DNA of 64,000 nucleotides from Stenotrophomonas sp. 610A2 (GCF_030549615.1 NZ_CP130832.1:3534001-3598000), one strand, 5' to 3'. Shown: positions 51,773 to 60,168, numbered from the stretch's first letter. Notes: a model not told the origin generated them from the letters alone. A program made the numbers and translations.

Positions 51773-52636
51773 ATGCGACTGTTCTCCACCCCCCAATTGA
51801 ACCCGGCCAGCGAAACCGGCTGGCGCCGCCGCTGGTTCGACATCATCCACCGCACCGATACCCCGCCCTCGCGCCGCTTCGACCTGCTGCTGGTCTGGGC
51901 CATCCTCGCCAGCGTCTTGGTGGTGATGTTCGACAGCGTGCAACACATCCACACTGCCTGGGCCAGCTGGTTCTATGTGGTCGAGTGGGGTTTCACCTTG
52001 CTGTTCACCGCCGAGTACCTGCTGCGCCTGTTGGTGGTACGGCGGCCATTGCGGTATGCGTTCAGCATCTGGGGCATCATCGACCTGCTGGCAATCCTGC
52101 CCTCCTATATCTCCTTCTTCATCCCCGGCGCGCAGAGCCTGCTGGTAGTCCGCGTGCTGCGCCTGCTGCGGGTATTCCGCATCCTCAAGCTGACCCGCTA
52201 CATCGAGGAAAGCGGCGTGCTGATGGGCGCGCTATGGCGCAGCCGCCGCAAGATCCTGTTGTTCCTGTCGATGGTGGTGACCATCGCCATCATCGCCGGC
52301 GCCTTGATGTATGTGATCGAAGGCCCGCAGTACGGTTTCAGCAACATCCCCGCCAGCATGTACTGGGCGGTGGTGACGATGGCCACCGTGGGCTTTGGCG
52401 ACATCGTCCCGCACACCACCCTGGGCCGCTTCATCACCTCGGTATTGATCCTGATCGGCTATAGCATCCTGGCCGTGCCTACCGGCATCTACACCGCCGA
52501 GCTGGCCGGCAACATGCTGCGCGAAAGCCGCCGCGACAACCGTGGCTGCACGGTCTGCGGGCATGAAGGGCATGAGTTCAAGGCCAAGTACTGCAACCGC
52601 TGCGGACATGAGCTGCCGGAGCATCTGGAGCATTGA
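51773..52636 (+). CDS. Voltage-gated potassium-channel-like ion transporter with C-terminal zinc ribbon
   Basis: 287 residues from the ATG giving MRLFSTPQLNPASETGW. Six transmembrane segments are visible. S4 carries spaced arginines (VVRVLRLLRVFRILKLTRYI, about 125-144). The pore helix and filter are MYWAVVTMATVGFGDIVP (TVGFGD, 205-210, Phe in place of the usual Tyr). After S6 the C-terminus has CTVCGHEGHEFKAKYCNRCGHE, a four-cysteine zinc ribbon (C259, C262, C274, C277). It is divergent from argD. It probably conducts K+; the ribbon may control gating or assembly. Confidence 0.92.
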   Translation: MRLFSTPQLNPASETGWRRRWFDIIHRTDTPPSRRFDLLLVWAILASVLVVMFDSVQHIHTAWASWFYVVEWGFTLLFTAEYLLRLLVVRRPLRYAFSIWGIIDLLAILPSYISFFIPGAQSLLVVRVLRLLRVFRILKLTRYIEESGVLMGALWRSRRKILLFLSMVVTIAIIAGALMYVIEGPQYGFSNIPASMYWAVVTMATVGFGDIVPHTTLGRFITSVLILIGYSILAVPTGIYTAELAGNMLRESRRDNRGCTVCGHEGHEFKAKYCNRCGHELPEHLEH

Positions 52637-52654
52637 TCCATCATGCCGGGGTTG

Positions 52655-52771
52655 GTAGTGCCGAGCCATGCTCGGCAGGGGCCTTATCGGGAATGCTTCT
52701 GCCGAGCATGGCTCGGCACTACGGGTGAGGCTTTACCGGTAGAGCCCCTGCCGAGCATGGCTCGGCACTAC
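52655..52771. repeat. SMAG-type GTAG palindromes (inverted pair plus one)
   Basis: GTAG...CTAC spans at 52655-52722 (two inverted cores) and 52739-52771, between the convergent channel and SDR genes. Confidence 0.85.
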
Positions 52772-52805
52772 CGGGCGCCTTGCGCCTTCGGCGCAAGGAA
52801 GGCGA

Positions 52806-53621
52806 TCAGAGGAACAGATCCGGCATCAGCGGGCGCGACGGGTCCATCGCGTAACCCGAGAGATCGGTGATGCCGGCTTCCGCCAGCACCTCGTCATCCA
52901 GCAGGAACTGCCCGCTGAAGCCTGCCGCGGTCCGGGTCAGCACCGCATGGGCGGCATCGGCCATGATCTCCGGCTTGCGGCAGCCGGCCACATCCACGCC
53001 CGGAATCATGTTGATCGCATCAGTGGCGATCACCGTGCGCGGCCACAAGGCATTGACCGCAACGCCCTGACGACCAAACTCGGCGGCCAGGCCGAGGGTG
53101 ACGAAACTCATGCCCATCTTGGCCAGGGTGTAGCCGGTATGCGGGCCCCACCACTTCGGATCGAGGCTGGGCGGCGGTGCCAGGGTCAGGATGTGCGGAT
53201 TCGGCGCCTGCAACAGGTGCGGCAGGCAGGCCTGCGCACACAGGAAGCTGCCACGTGAATTGACCTGTTGCATCAGGTCGAAGCGCTTCATCGGCGTATC
53301 CAAGGTGCCACGCAGCCAGATCGCCGAGGCGTTGTTGACCAGGATGTCGATGCCACCAAAGGTATCCACGGTTGCAGCAACCGCCGCATTGACCTGGTCT
53401 TCTTCACGGATGTCGCACTTCAGCGCCAGACCCTGGCCGCCGGCGGCGTTGACCGCCTCGGCAGCGGTATGGATGGTGCCCGGCAGCTTGGGATTGGCGA
53501 CCGCCGACTTGGCGGCGATGGCGACGTTGGCACCGTCGCGCGCAGCGCGCAGGGCGATGGCCAGGCCGATACCACGCGAGGCGCCGGTGATGAAAAGGGT
53601 CTTGCCTTGCAAGCTGCTCAT
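52806..53621 (-). CDS. SDR family NAD(P)-dependent oxidoreductase
   Basis: 271 residues from the ATG giving MSSLQGKTLFITGASRGIGLA. The Rossmann motif TGASRGIG, NNAS (ILVNNASAIW) and catalytic YxxxK (HTGYTLAKMG) are present. The sequence ITGASRGIGLAIALRAARDGANVAIAAKSAVANPKLPGTIHTAAEAV is typical of the HSDL2-like SDR subgroup, which may act on lipid or fatty-acyl substrates. The usual active-site Ser before YxxxK is replaced in a Pro-rich stretch (LAPPPSLDPKWWG). The substrate is unknown. Confidence 0.92.
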   Translation of the reverse strand: MSSLQGKTLFITGASRGIGLAIALRAARDGANVAIAAKSAVANPKLPGTIHTAAEAVNAAGGQGLALKCDIREEDQVNAAVAATVDTFGGIDILVNNASAIWLRGTLDTPMKRFDLMQQVNSRGSFLCAQACLPHLLQAPNPHILTLAPPPSLDPKWWGPHTGYTLAKMGMSFVTLGLAAEFGRQGVAVNALWPRTVIATDAINMIPGVDVAGCRKPEIMADAAHAVLTRTAAGFSGQFLLDDEVLAEAGITDLSGYAMDPSRPLMPDLFL

Positions 53622-53763
53622 GCGGACTCCGGAACCGGTAAGAAAGCAAACGGCATTATGCAGATACCAGCACCCGCGCACAGTCCTGAGGTTTGCCCCG
53701 GGTTCGACATTCGCGGTTCATATGCCTTGCCGATACTGGTCTCCTATCGTGCAAGGACTCCCG

Positions 53764-54438
53764 ATGAAAACACTCCAATACGCCGCCCCGCTGCTACTGG
53801 TGCTCGGCCTTGCGGCCTGCCAGAAGGAACATCCGGCCGCCGACGTGCCGCCGCCGGCCAAGGATGTCACCGCCCAGACAACCGGACTTGGCGAGGCTGC
53901 CGCCCGCATCGGACCCAACGCGGTATGGACCGGCTCGGTTGAGGCCTGCCGCACCGACACCGCCGCCGACAACTGCCTGCTGCAGGTGATGCGTAGCGGC
54001 GGTGCATCGCCCGCCGCGCTGACGGCCGCCAGCACCTTGTCCGCGCAGGGCAAGCCTGGCCATGTCACTGCATGGCAGAACGTTGAAGGCATTGGTGTTG
54101 CTACGCTGGAATTCCCCTTCCGCGCCAATACCAACCAGGGCACTTGGTTGGTGGACGCCAATGGCCAGGCCATCGACGTGGATGAGGAAGTGTTTGATGA
54201 CACAACGCGCGGCTCGGACGCCTACAAGGCGTTCAACGCCAAGCACCCGGACTCCGGCCCGTTTGCTCCGGCACTTGCCGCCGGTACGCAGGCCCTGCCC
54301 GATGGCGGCGTGCGCCTGCGCTACACCACGCCGCTGCGCAGCTGCCACGCCTGCGCCGACGATGGCCATGTAACGCTGGGCTACGACTTCGATGCGCAGC
54401 GGCGCTTTGTCGGCAAGCAGCTGCTGGAGCTACGCTGA
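53764..54438 (+). CDS. Uncharacterised lipoprotein with CHAC motif
   Basis: 224 residues. AAGGA lies 6 nt before the ATG (MKTLQYAAPLLLVLGLAAC, lipid Cys19). A Pro/Ala-rich linker (KEHPAADVPPPAKDV) is followed by a globular domain ending RYTTPLRSCHACADDGHVTLGYDFDAQRRFVGKQLLELR. SCHAC is reminiscent of a metal- or heme-binding CxxC but is CHxC, not CxxCH. An internal Cys pair (EACRTDTAADNC) could form a disulfide. No family was recognised. It overlaps the convergent DUF2867 gene by 9 nt at the 3' end. Confidence 0.85.
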   Translation: MKTLQYAAPLLLVLGLAACQKEHPAADVPPPAKDVTAQTTGLGEAAARIGPNAVWTGSVEACRTDTAADNCLLQVMRSGGASPAALTAASTLSAQGKPGHVTAWQNVEGIGVATLEFPFRANTNQGTWLVDANGQAIDVDEEVFDDTTRGSDAYKAFNAKHPDSGPFAPALAAGTQALPDGGVRLRYTTPLRSCHACADDGHVTLGYDFDAQRRFVGKQLLELR

Positions 54439-54975
54439 ATCGCGTCCGCACGCTGCCATGCGCCGCGCATAGCGCTCCAGCAGGTGCGGCACGATGATCC
54501 GGTGCAAGGGCGCCACCGGCAGCATGTACAAGCGCCCAAATGGGCGGTGCAGGTGAACCACGGTGCTCACCTGCAGCTCGCAGCTGTCGCCGGCCCCCAG
54601 CTCCACTGACAGCTCCACGCGCAGATGGCGATCACTGTCGCCCAGCACGATGCCGTCGGCAGCCAGCGTTCGCACGCTGAATATTCCCAACCGGTCGCCG
54701 ACCGCCAGCGTTGCCGGAGCATGCGCGGGCACGCTGCGAATCGCACCGAGGTGTTTCATCCCGAGCAGGCGCATTCCGGCATTGCGCAGACGCATCAGGC
54801 CATCGAACCATCCCGGCACCTGCCGGGCGATGTCCAGATAGGCCTGTGCGGCGCTTTCCGGCCGCTGTGCCAGGCGAATCCTCGCGGCATGTGCGAAATG
54901 ACTCCCCGGCAGCTGTGGGTACAACAGCGCACCCGCTGCGATATCCACCTCACGCGCCCGCACATCAAGGTTCAA
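54430..54975 (-). CDS. DUF2867 family protein
   Basis: 181 residues, with a proposed TTG start (LNLDVRAREVDIAAGALLYP) that overlaps the TGA of the kinase-like gene as TTGA. A longer in-frame reading to 55062 lies inside that gene and was rejected. The DUF2867 pattern is SHFAHAARIRLAQRPESAAQAYLDIARQVPGWFDGLMRLRNAGMRLLGMKHLG and HLRVELSVELGAGDSCELQVSTVVHLHRPFGRLYMLPVAPLHRIIVPHLLERY. DUF2867 often forms the C-terminal half of YbjT-like proteins. The function is unknown. Confidence 0.85.
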   Translation of the reverse strand: MNLDVRAREVDIAAGALLYPQLPGSHFAHAARIRLAQRPESAAQAYLDIARQVPGWFDGLMRLRNAGMRLLGMKHLGAIRSVPAHAPATLAVGDRLGIFSVRTLAADGIVLGDSDRHLRVELSVELGAGDSCELQVSTVVHLHRPFGRLYMLPVAPLHRIIVPHLLERYARRMAACGRDSA

Positions 54976-55634
54976 GGCTTCGGCCCCTGTCCTTCGTTGT
55001 CTTCCCAATGCAGGATGCGGCGGGTAACGAAGCGATAGACCGGCTTTCCGGTGGCGAACCACAACTCACGCACCCACGAGTGCCGCTTGAGCACGCGCAG
55101 CTCCACCGGGGTAAGTGATTGCCGGCAATACATCCGCTTGTGCTTGAGCAGGTGGCGCAGGTCTTCGCGCGCCAGCAACCGCATCCAGCGCGAACGCGGA
55201 TTCCCGCACACCGCCAGCTGGAAATCGATCAGCGCCGGCGAACCGTCCTCGCGCACGAGCCAGTTCGCTTCCTTGGCCAGATCGTTATGGGCGATGCCGT
55301 ACCGGTGCACGCGCTGCAGCAGCCGCCGCGCAGCACGGAAATAGGCCAGATCCCCATGCGGCGGGCGTTGGTACATGGCTGCGCCTTCCATATAGCTGCG
55401 GTCCAGCCAATGCCCATCCCAGGCCAACAGGCGCGGCGTTGCCTCCATGCCGCCGAGTTTGGCCAGCGCGCGCGCTTCACGCCGCGCCAACCACCAGGCC
55501 GGCAGACGCAGCCACAGCGGCGTGGCCCCCAGATCGCGGCGCACGAAGCGTCCCGAGGGGCCGTCCACCAACAGGATTCGTCCAAAGCTGTCAGCTTTCA
55601 GCGCGACGGCAGTAGCGGGTGAAGATTCAGTCAT
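54972..55634 (-). CDS. RIO/LPS-kinase-like protein kinase fold protein
   Basis: 220 residues from the ATG giving MTESSPATAVALKADSFGRI. The catalytic loop GIAHNDLAKEANWLV (HxD...N) and a DFG-like PALIDFQLAV are clear. RREARALAKLGG may supply the helix-C Glu. The glycine loop is poor, and the beta-3 Lys appears replaced in FVRRDLG. The protein resembles small eukaryotic-like, Kdo- or heptose-kinase-type enzymes near the membrane. It is translationally coupled to the DUF2867 gene. The substrate could be a lipid A sugar or a protein; this is inference only. Confidence 0.8.
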   Translation of the reverse strand: MTESSPATAVALKADSFGRILLVDGPSGRFVRRDLGATPLWLRLPAWWLARREARALAKLGGMEATPRLLAWDGHWLDRSYMEGAAMYQRPPHGDLAYFRAARRLLQRVHRYGIAHNDLAKEANWLVREDGSPALIDFQLAVCGNPRSRWMRLLAREDLRHLLKHKRMYCRQSLTPVELRVLKRHSWVRELWFATGKPVYRFVTRRILHWEDNEGQGPKP

Positions 55635-55747
55635 CACGACATTCTAGACGCCAGCACGCTATTCATTGACCGGCATCGCAAGTGAACAAAACCGCCGCAA
55701 TCCACTGAACCTCTGCCGTTGCCATCGGTCTGACTCGGGCTTCCCTT

Positions 55748-55753
55748 TATAAT
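55748..55753 (+). promoter_or_regulatory. Perfect TATAAT just before the DedA-PAP2 start codon
   Basis: TATAAT ends 6 nt before the ATG at 55760, so the predicted transcription start falls on or next to the A of the start codon. No -35 box with normal spacing is present: TTGCCA at 55719-55724 leaves 23 nt, CTGACT at 55730-55735 leaves 12 nt. Confidence 0.45.
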
Positions 55754-55759
55754 CCGCTG

Positions 55760-57763
55760 ATGAATTCTTCCTGGATCGACGCCACGCTCGCGTGGATCGC
55801 CGCCCATCCTGTCCTTGCTGGCCTGGCGATCTTCGCCATCGCCTTCTGCGATGCGGTGATCATTCTCGGCGCCATCGTGCCCGCCCTGCCGCTGATGATC
55901 GCAGTGGGTGTACTGATAGGCATGGGCGAGCTGTCCGGCCCTTACGCGGTGATATGTGCCACCTTGGGCGCCTTCGCCGGCGACGGTTTGAGCTATTGGG
56001 TGGGCCGCCGCTGGGGCGACCGCCTGCGTGGCGTATGGCCGTTCAGCCGCTACCCGCAGCTGCTGGACCGTGGCGAAGTGATGTTCCGCCGCAATGCCTT
56101 CAAGAGCATCCTGATCGCCCGCTACGTTGGTGCGATCCGGCCGTTTGTTCCGGCCATCGCCGGCATGGCCAACATGCGCTTTGCCAGCTACCTCAAGGCC
56201 AGCGGCCTGGCCTGCCTGTCCTGGGCAGTGCTGTTCCTGCTGCCCGGCTGGGCGCTGGGCCAGGCCTATGACGCCGTCGCCGCGGTGGCCGGACGCCTGT
56301 TCCTGGTGGTGGCGCTGCTCGGCGCGATGCTGGGCCTGGTCTGGGCCATCGTGCTGTACAGCTACCGCTGGTCGGCGGCACGCATGGACGGCTGGCTGGC
56401 CCGCCTGCTGGCATGGTCGCACCGCCACCCGCACTTCATCGGCCACTCGTTGAGCGACCTGTTCGACCCCAAACGCCGTGAATCGGTGCCCTTGGCGATG
56501 CTGGCGCTGATGCTGCTGGTGCTGGGCTGGGGCTGGTTCGCGCTGCTGATGGTGGTGGTTGGCCATGGCGAGCCGCTGGCACTGGACCTGGCCGTGCACC
56601 GCTTGATGCTGGCCCTGCGTAACCCGCTGGCCGACTACCCGATGGCCGCCCTCGCCTCGCTGGGCGATTGGCAGGTGCTGCTGCCGGCGATCGCTGCGGG
56701 CATGGGTTACCTGGCCTGGCGTCGGCGCTGGATGGCGGTGTTCCACTGGTTGGCGGCGCTGGCGTTCGGCCTGGCCCTGACCAAGCTGCTGGGTGCCACC
56801 GTCGATGTGGTGCGGCCGCCAGCCGCCAGCAGCGGCTTTGGCTTCCCGTCGGTGGCGGTCACCATGGCCACCATCACCTTTGGCTTCTTTGCGGTGCTGA
56901 TCGGCCGCGAACTGCCGGGGCGCACCCGCGTCTGGCCGTACCTGCTGTCCGGCGCGGTAGTCACCGTGATTGGCTTTGCCCGCATCTACCTGGGTGCGCA
57001 CTGGGTCAGTGATGTGGTCGGCGGCATGTTGTTCGGCGTGTTCTGGCTGCTGGTGCTGGGCATTGCCTACCGCCGTCGCTTCAACCGTTCGTTCTGGGTC
57101 AAGCCGGTCGCCTGGCTGTTCTACGGCGTGTTCCTGATCGCCGGGCTCTGGTATGCGCCGCGTAACGTACCGGCCAAGCTGGCCAAGTTCGAGCCAGCGG
57201 CCGCCGCGACTACGCTGATGGATGCCTCGCACTGGTGGCAACAAGGCTGGAGCGAGCTGCCGGCGCGCCGCAATGATTTCGATGACGACCAGCGCTGGCC
57301 GCTGGACGTACAGGTCGCCGGTCCCTTGCCGGCCCTGCAGCAGCAGCTGGAGGGCAACGGCTGGACCCTGCAACCGCAGGCCGGTTGGCAGCAGGCACTG
57401 ATGATGCTGGACATGAAGGCCACGCCGCAGCAGGTGCCAGTGCTGCCGGCCACGCTGGACACAAATGTCGAAGCACTGTTGATGCTGCATCCCGGCGAAC
57501 GCCCGGATGAAGTCTATGCACTGCGCCTGTGGCCATCCTCGGCACGCCTGCAGCCGGAGCAGACACCGGTGTGGTTGGGCAGCGCGCAGACGCTACGCTA
57601 CCAGCGGCATTTGAAGCTGTTCGGCATGTGGCGGCCGTTGCGTGGTGTTGATCCTGCGCTGGACGCACTCAAGCAGTCGCTTGATGGGGTTCAGACGCAG
57701 CAGCAGGTGCAGCCGGAGACGGGCTTGCCGCTGTTGATGATCCGCGCTGAGCCGAAGCTTTGA
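55760..57763 (+). CDS. DedA / PAP2 / LssY-type fusion membrane protein
   Basis: 667 residues. The N-terminal DedA/VTT domain has AIVPALPLMIAVGVLIGMGELSGPYAVICATLGAFAGDGLSYWVGRRWGDRL and ARYVGAIRPFVPAIAGMANM (about 1-200). The middle is a PAP2 phosphatase-like domain (about 255-440) with RPPAASS and ARIYLGAHWVSD (His414, Asp418). The C-terminal soluble domain is LssY-like (LPARRNDFDDDQRWPLDVQVAGPLPALQQQLEGNGW). It probably handles lipid carriers or phospholipids in the inner membrane. The PAP2 motif 2 (normally PSGH) reads PSVA, so the catalytic acid His is missing. Confidence 0.92.
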   Translation: MNSSWIDATLAWIAAHPVLAGLAIFAIAFCDAVIILGAIVPALPLMIAVGVLIGMGELSGPYAVICATLGAFAGDGLSYWVGRRWGDRLRGVWPFSRYPQLLDRGEVMFRRNAFKSILIARYVGAIRPFVPAIAGMANMRFASYLKASGLACLSWAVLFLLPGWALGQAYDAVAAVAGRLFLVVALLGAMLGLVWAIVLYSYRWSAARMDGWLARLLAWSHRHPHFIGHSLSDLFDPKRRESVPLAMLALMLLVLGWGWFALLMVVVGHGEPLALDLAVHRLMLALRNPLADYPMAALASLGDWQVLLPAIAAGMGYLAWRRRWMAVFHWLAALAFGLALTKLLGATVDVVRPPAASSGFGFPSVAVTMATITFGFFAVLIGRELPGRTRVWPYLLSGAVVTVIGFARIYLGAHWVSDVVGGMLFGVFWLLVLGIAYRRRFNRSFWVKPVAWLFYGVFLIAGLWYAPRNVPAKLAKFEPAAAATTLMDASHWWQQGWSELPARRNDFDDDQRWPLDVQVAGPLPALQQQLEGNGWTLQPQAGWQQALMMLDMKATPQQVPVLPATLDTNVEALLMLHPGERPDEVYALRLWPSSARLQPEQTPVWLGSAQTLRYQRHLKLFGMWRPLRGVDPALDALKQSLDGVQTQQQVQPETGLPLLMIRAEPKL

Positions 57764-57777
57764 GGGCGTAAGAGCTT

Positions 57778-57925
57778 ACCCCTCCCCAGCCCTCCCCTTG
57801 GCTACGCCAAAGGGAGGGAGCGTAGTGCCGAGCATGGCTCGGCAAAGGCATTGGCCGCGTAGTGCCGAGCCATGCTCGGCAAGGGCATTACCGGGAAGGC
57901 CTCTGCCGAGCATGGCTCGGCACTA
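57778..57925. repeat. CCCTCCC palindrome and three SMAG-type GTAG cores
   Basis: CCCTCCCCTTGGCTACGCC / AAAGGGAGGGAG (57780-57820), then GTAG cores at 57822 and 57859, ending CTAC at 57925. This is the same composite order as at 12.3-12.5 kb. It fills the convergent gap before the LON-domain gene. Confidence 0.85.
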
Positions 57926-57944
57926 CCAAGATCCGGCTACTGGA

Positions 57945-58553
57945 TTACAGATCTTCCTCGATCGGCACATCCATCTCCGGGATCCATTCCAACAATCGGT
58001 CCAGGCGCCGCCGCGGGTCGTTTTCCTGCAGCAGCTGCAAACGTTGGGTTTCACTCAGCGGCAACAGTTCCGCCAGGCGCCAGCCCACCCATGACGCGTG
58101 ATCCAGCTGTGCCGGGCCAGCCGCGGCGTACTCGCCACCTATCTGCTCGATGATGTGCTCCAGCAAGGTCCCGAGCAGGCCGTGTTCCGGCTGCAGCTCG
58201 TCATCACTGTCGCGCTCGCACCACTGCACGTCCGCCGTCACCAAGCCGTTGTCACGTACATGGCTTGCCGTTACGTGGAAACGCCGTGCACCGCGCAGGC
58301 GCAGAACCAATACGCCATCGGGACCGACATCGAAATCCTCAACCGTGGCCTCGACACCCCAGGCAGCAGGCGTTGCCGGTGCGCCGACCTCCTCACCATG
58401 CAGGATCAGGCAGACACCGAAACTACCGCCGGTGCGCCCGCATTCGCGGACCAGGTCCAGATAGCGCGGCTCGAACACGCGCAGGTTCAACATCGCACCC
58501 GGCAGCAGCGCCGCATGCAACGGAAACAATGGCAGGCTTGGCGATGTATTCAT
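57945..58553 (-). CDS. LON peptidase substrate-binding domain protein
   Basis: 202 residues from the ATG giving MNTSPSLPLFPLHAALLPGA. An N-terminal extension to 58637 has no support. The LON N-domain (PLFPLHAALLPGAMLNLRVFEPRYLDLVRECGRTGGSFGVCLI, and later GTLLEHIIEQ and LDHASWVGWRLAELLPLSETQRLQLLQENDPRRRLDRLLEWI) is complete. ATPase and protease domains are absent, as in stand-alone YcaL/Lon-N proteins. The function is unknown, possibly protein quality control. Confidence 0.93.
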   Translation of the reverse strand: MNTSPSLPLFPLHAALLPGAMLNLRVFEPRYLDLVRECGRTGGSFGVCLILHGEEVGAPATPAAWGVEATVEDFDVGPDGVLVLRLRGARRFHVTASHVRDNGLVTADVQWCERDSDDELQPEHGLLGTLLEHIIEQIGGEYAAAGPAQLDHASWVGWRLAELLPLSETQRLQLLQENDPRRRLDRLLEWIPEMDVPIEEDL

Positions 58554-58642
58554 GACAAAACAACACGGGCGGACCAGGGACGATGTTACCCCAGCCCGCC
58601 CGTGCGGATTCCTGCAGTGGCTGCGAACCACCGCCAATCCGG

Positions 58643-60013
58643 TCAGAAGTTGTATTTCACATGCGTGTGCAGGCGATTCATGTCACCCTCCTGACCGTTC
58701 TCGATGCGCCGCGTCGCATGGCTCAACTCGACGCCAAGATCCAGCTTGGGGAATGGCGAGTAGATCAGGTTGGCACGCACCGACTGCGCCTTCTCTGTGA
58801 CTTCGTAGCCCGTCAATGCAGCATCGTTGTCCAGCACCGCCACCGAGTACACCAGGTTGCCGCGCAGCTTGGGCGAGAACGCATGGCGCCACGCCGCGAA
58901 GCCGCCGTAGCCATCCATCGCATGCAGACGCCCCTCCTCGTCGAGCACCGTGTCGCTGCCCAGCGCGAAGCCGAGATAGCGGCCCACGCCGCTGCCACCG
59001 CTGACCATGTAGCGCAGGTCATCGTTGGCACCCATGTTGAAGCGGCCGGAAACGCTCAGTGCCGCACCGGTTTCGGTCTGCCCGCCATAACGGAAGTTGC
59101 GCAGCATCGCCGCGGCGGTGAAATGACCCCAGTCGCCGCGCGTGTTCCAGCGCGCGGTCAGGTCGGGGATCGTATCGGCGCCGCTGTTGAAGCGTGCACC
59201 ACGGCCGCCAAACGGGGTGATCGTGGTCTGCGGATTTTCCGCCGAGAACGACCAGGCGCCGCGGGTGTAACGCAGCTGCGCCTGCCGCGAGAAAATGGTG
59301 CCTTCGGACGGCCCGGTGAAATCGACGGTATCCGGCAGCGCGGCAACATCCTGGAAGTTGGACCAGGTCTGGCCAGCCAACCAGTTGTTCCAGCTTACAT
59401 AGGCCTGGCGCAGGGTCAGTGCATAGGTATTGGTGATGACCTCGTTGCCAGCGAACGCATTGCTGCCACCGCCGTACATGTCGGCCTCGATATAGGCCTT
59501 GAGCTTGTCACCATTGTCGGTGGTGGTGTCAGCACCGAACCAGAAGCGCGAGAACTGCGCGTGCACATCGGTATAGCTGGCGCTGCGGCCATTGCCATCG
59601 GCTGCAACCGGCGTGGCGCCCGGGAAATAGAACAGACGCCCGGCCGAGCCGTCGGCAATCTCACCATCGCTGGTCCGGGTATACATCGAATCGAGCTTGA
59701 TGAAGCCACCGAAGGAGAACTTCGTGCCCGGCATTGCATTTGGCAGGGTCGTCGACGGTGCAGCCGGTGCAGCGGCAACCACGCGGGTTGCGTCCAGTGC
59801 GCTGGCGCTGGCCACAGGCGCTGCACCGGCGTTGGCCGCCTCGCGCTGCTGGTACTGCTGCAGCATCGCGCGCATCTGTTGCATCTCCTGCTCCAACTGC
59901 GCCATCCGCGCTTCCATCGCTTTGGCATCCGTTGTCTGTGCGAGCGCACTCAGCGGCGTCGCCGCCAAGGCCGTGGTGACGGCCAGGGCCGCCAGCTTCT
60001 TGTTGCTGATCAT
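58643..60013 (-). CDS. DcaP-type outer-membrane porin
   Basis: 456 residues from the ATG giving MISNKKLAALAVTTALAATPLSALAQ (signal peptide). A periplasmic coiled coil follows (AMEARMAQLEQEMQQMRAMLQQYQQRE), then an Ala/Pro linker and a porin barrel starting FSFGGFIKLDSMYTRTSDGEIADGSAGRLFYFPGATPV. It ends LDLGVELSHATRRIENGQEGDMNRLHTHVKYNF with a terminal Phe. DcaP-like porins take up dicarboxylic and aromatic acids. It lies directly after the meta-cleavage genes in the same direction, with a 196-nt gap containing a strong inverted repeat, so it probably imports the pathway substrate. Confidence 0.93.
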   Translation of the reverse strand: MISNKKLAALAVTTALAATPLSALAQTTDAKAMEARMAQLEQEMQQMRAMLQQYQQREAANAGAAPVASASALDATRVVAAAPAAPSTTLPNAMPGTKFSFGGFIKLDSMYTRTSDGEIADGSAGRLFYFPGATPVAADGNGRSASYTDVHAQFSRFWFGADTTTDNGDKLKAYIEADMYGGGSNAFAGNEVITNTYALTLRQAYVSWNNWLAGQTWSNFQDVAALPDTVDFTGPSEGTIFSRQAQLRYTRGAWSFSAENPQTTITPFGGRGARFNSGADTIPDLTARWNTRGDWGHFTAAAMLRNFRYGGQTETGAALSVSGRFNMGANDDLRYMVSGGSGVGRYLGFALGSDTVLDEEGRLHAMDGYGGFAAWRHAFSPKLRGNLVYSVAVLDNDAALTGYEVTEKAQSVRANLIYSPFPKLDLGVELSHATRRIENGQEGDMNRLHTHVKYNF

Positions 60014-60130
60014 TGTTTTCCCCTCCCAGGGCAACAGAACACCGTTCCGGCCTTTCTCGGAAAGGCCAGTCGAAATGACGCCGTTTTCTTATGTGGGAAA
60101 TCGCTGCTCCCGATTTCCCAAATCCACCTT

Positions 60131-60168
60131 CAGATCGTCATTCCCGCCTAAGCGGGAATGACGATCTG
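60131..60168. terminator. Perfect 17-bp inverted repeat between decarboxylase and porin genes
   Basis: CAGATCGTCATTCCCGC / GCGGGAATGACGATCTG with a CTAA loop, in the 196-nt gap. The core ATTCCCGC...GCGGGAAT is like dispersed repeats seen in several proteobacteria. There is no T-tract, so it may act as an attenuating terminator or be a mobile repeat copy. Confidence 0.55.

Noticed and set aside
55634..57490. 618-codon minus-strand frame
   Set aside because: Gln/His-rich antisense shadow of the DedA-PAP2 gene.
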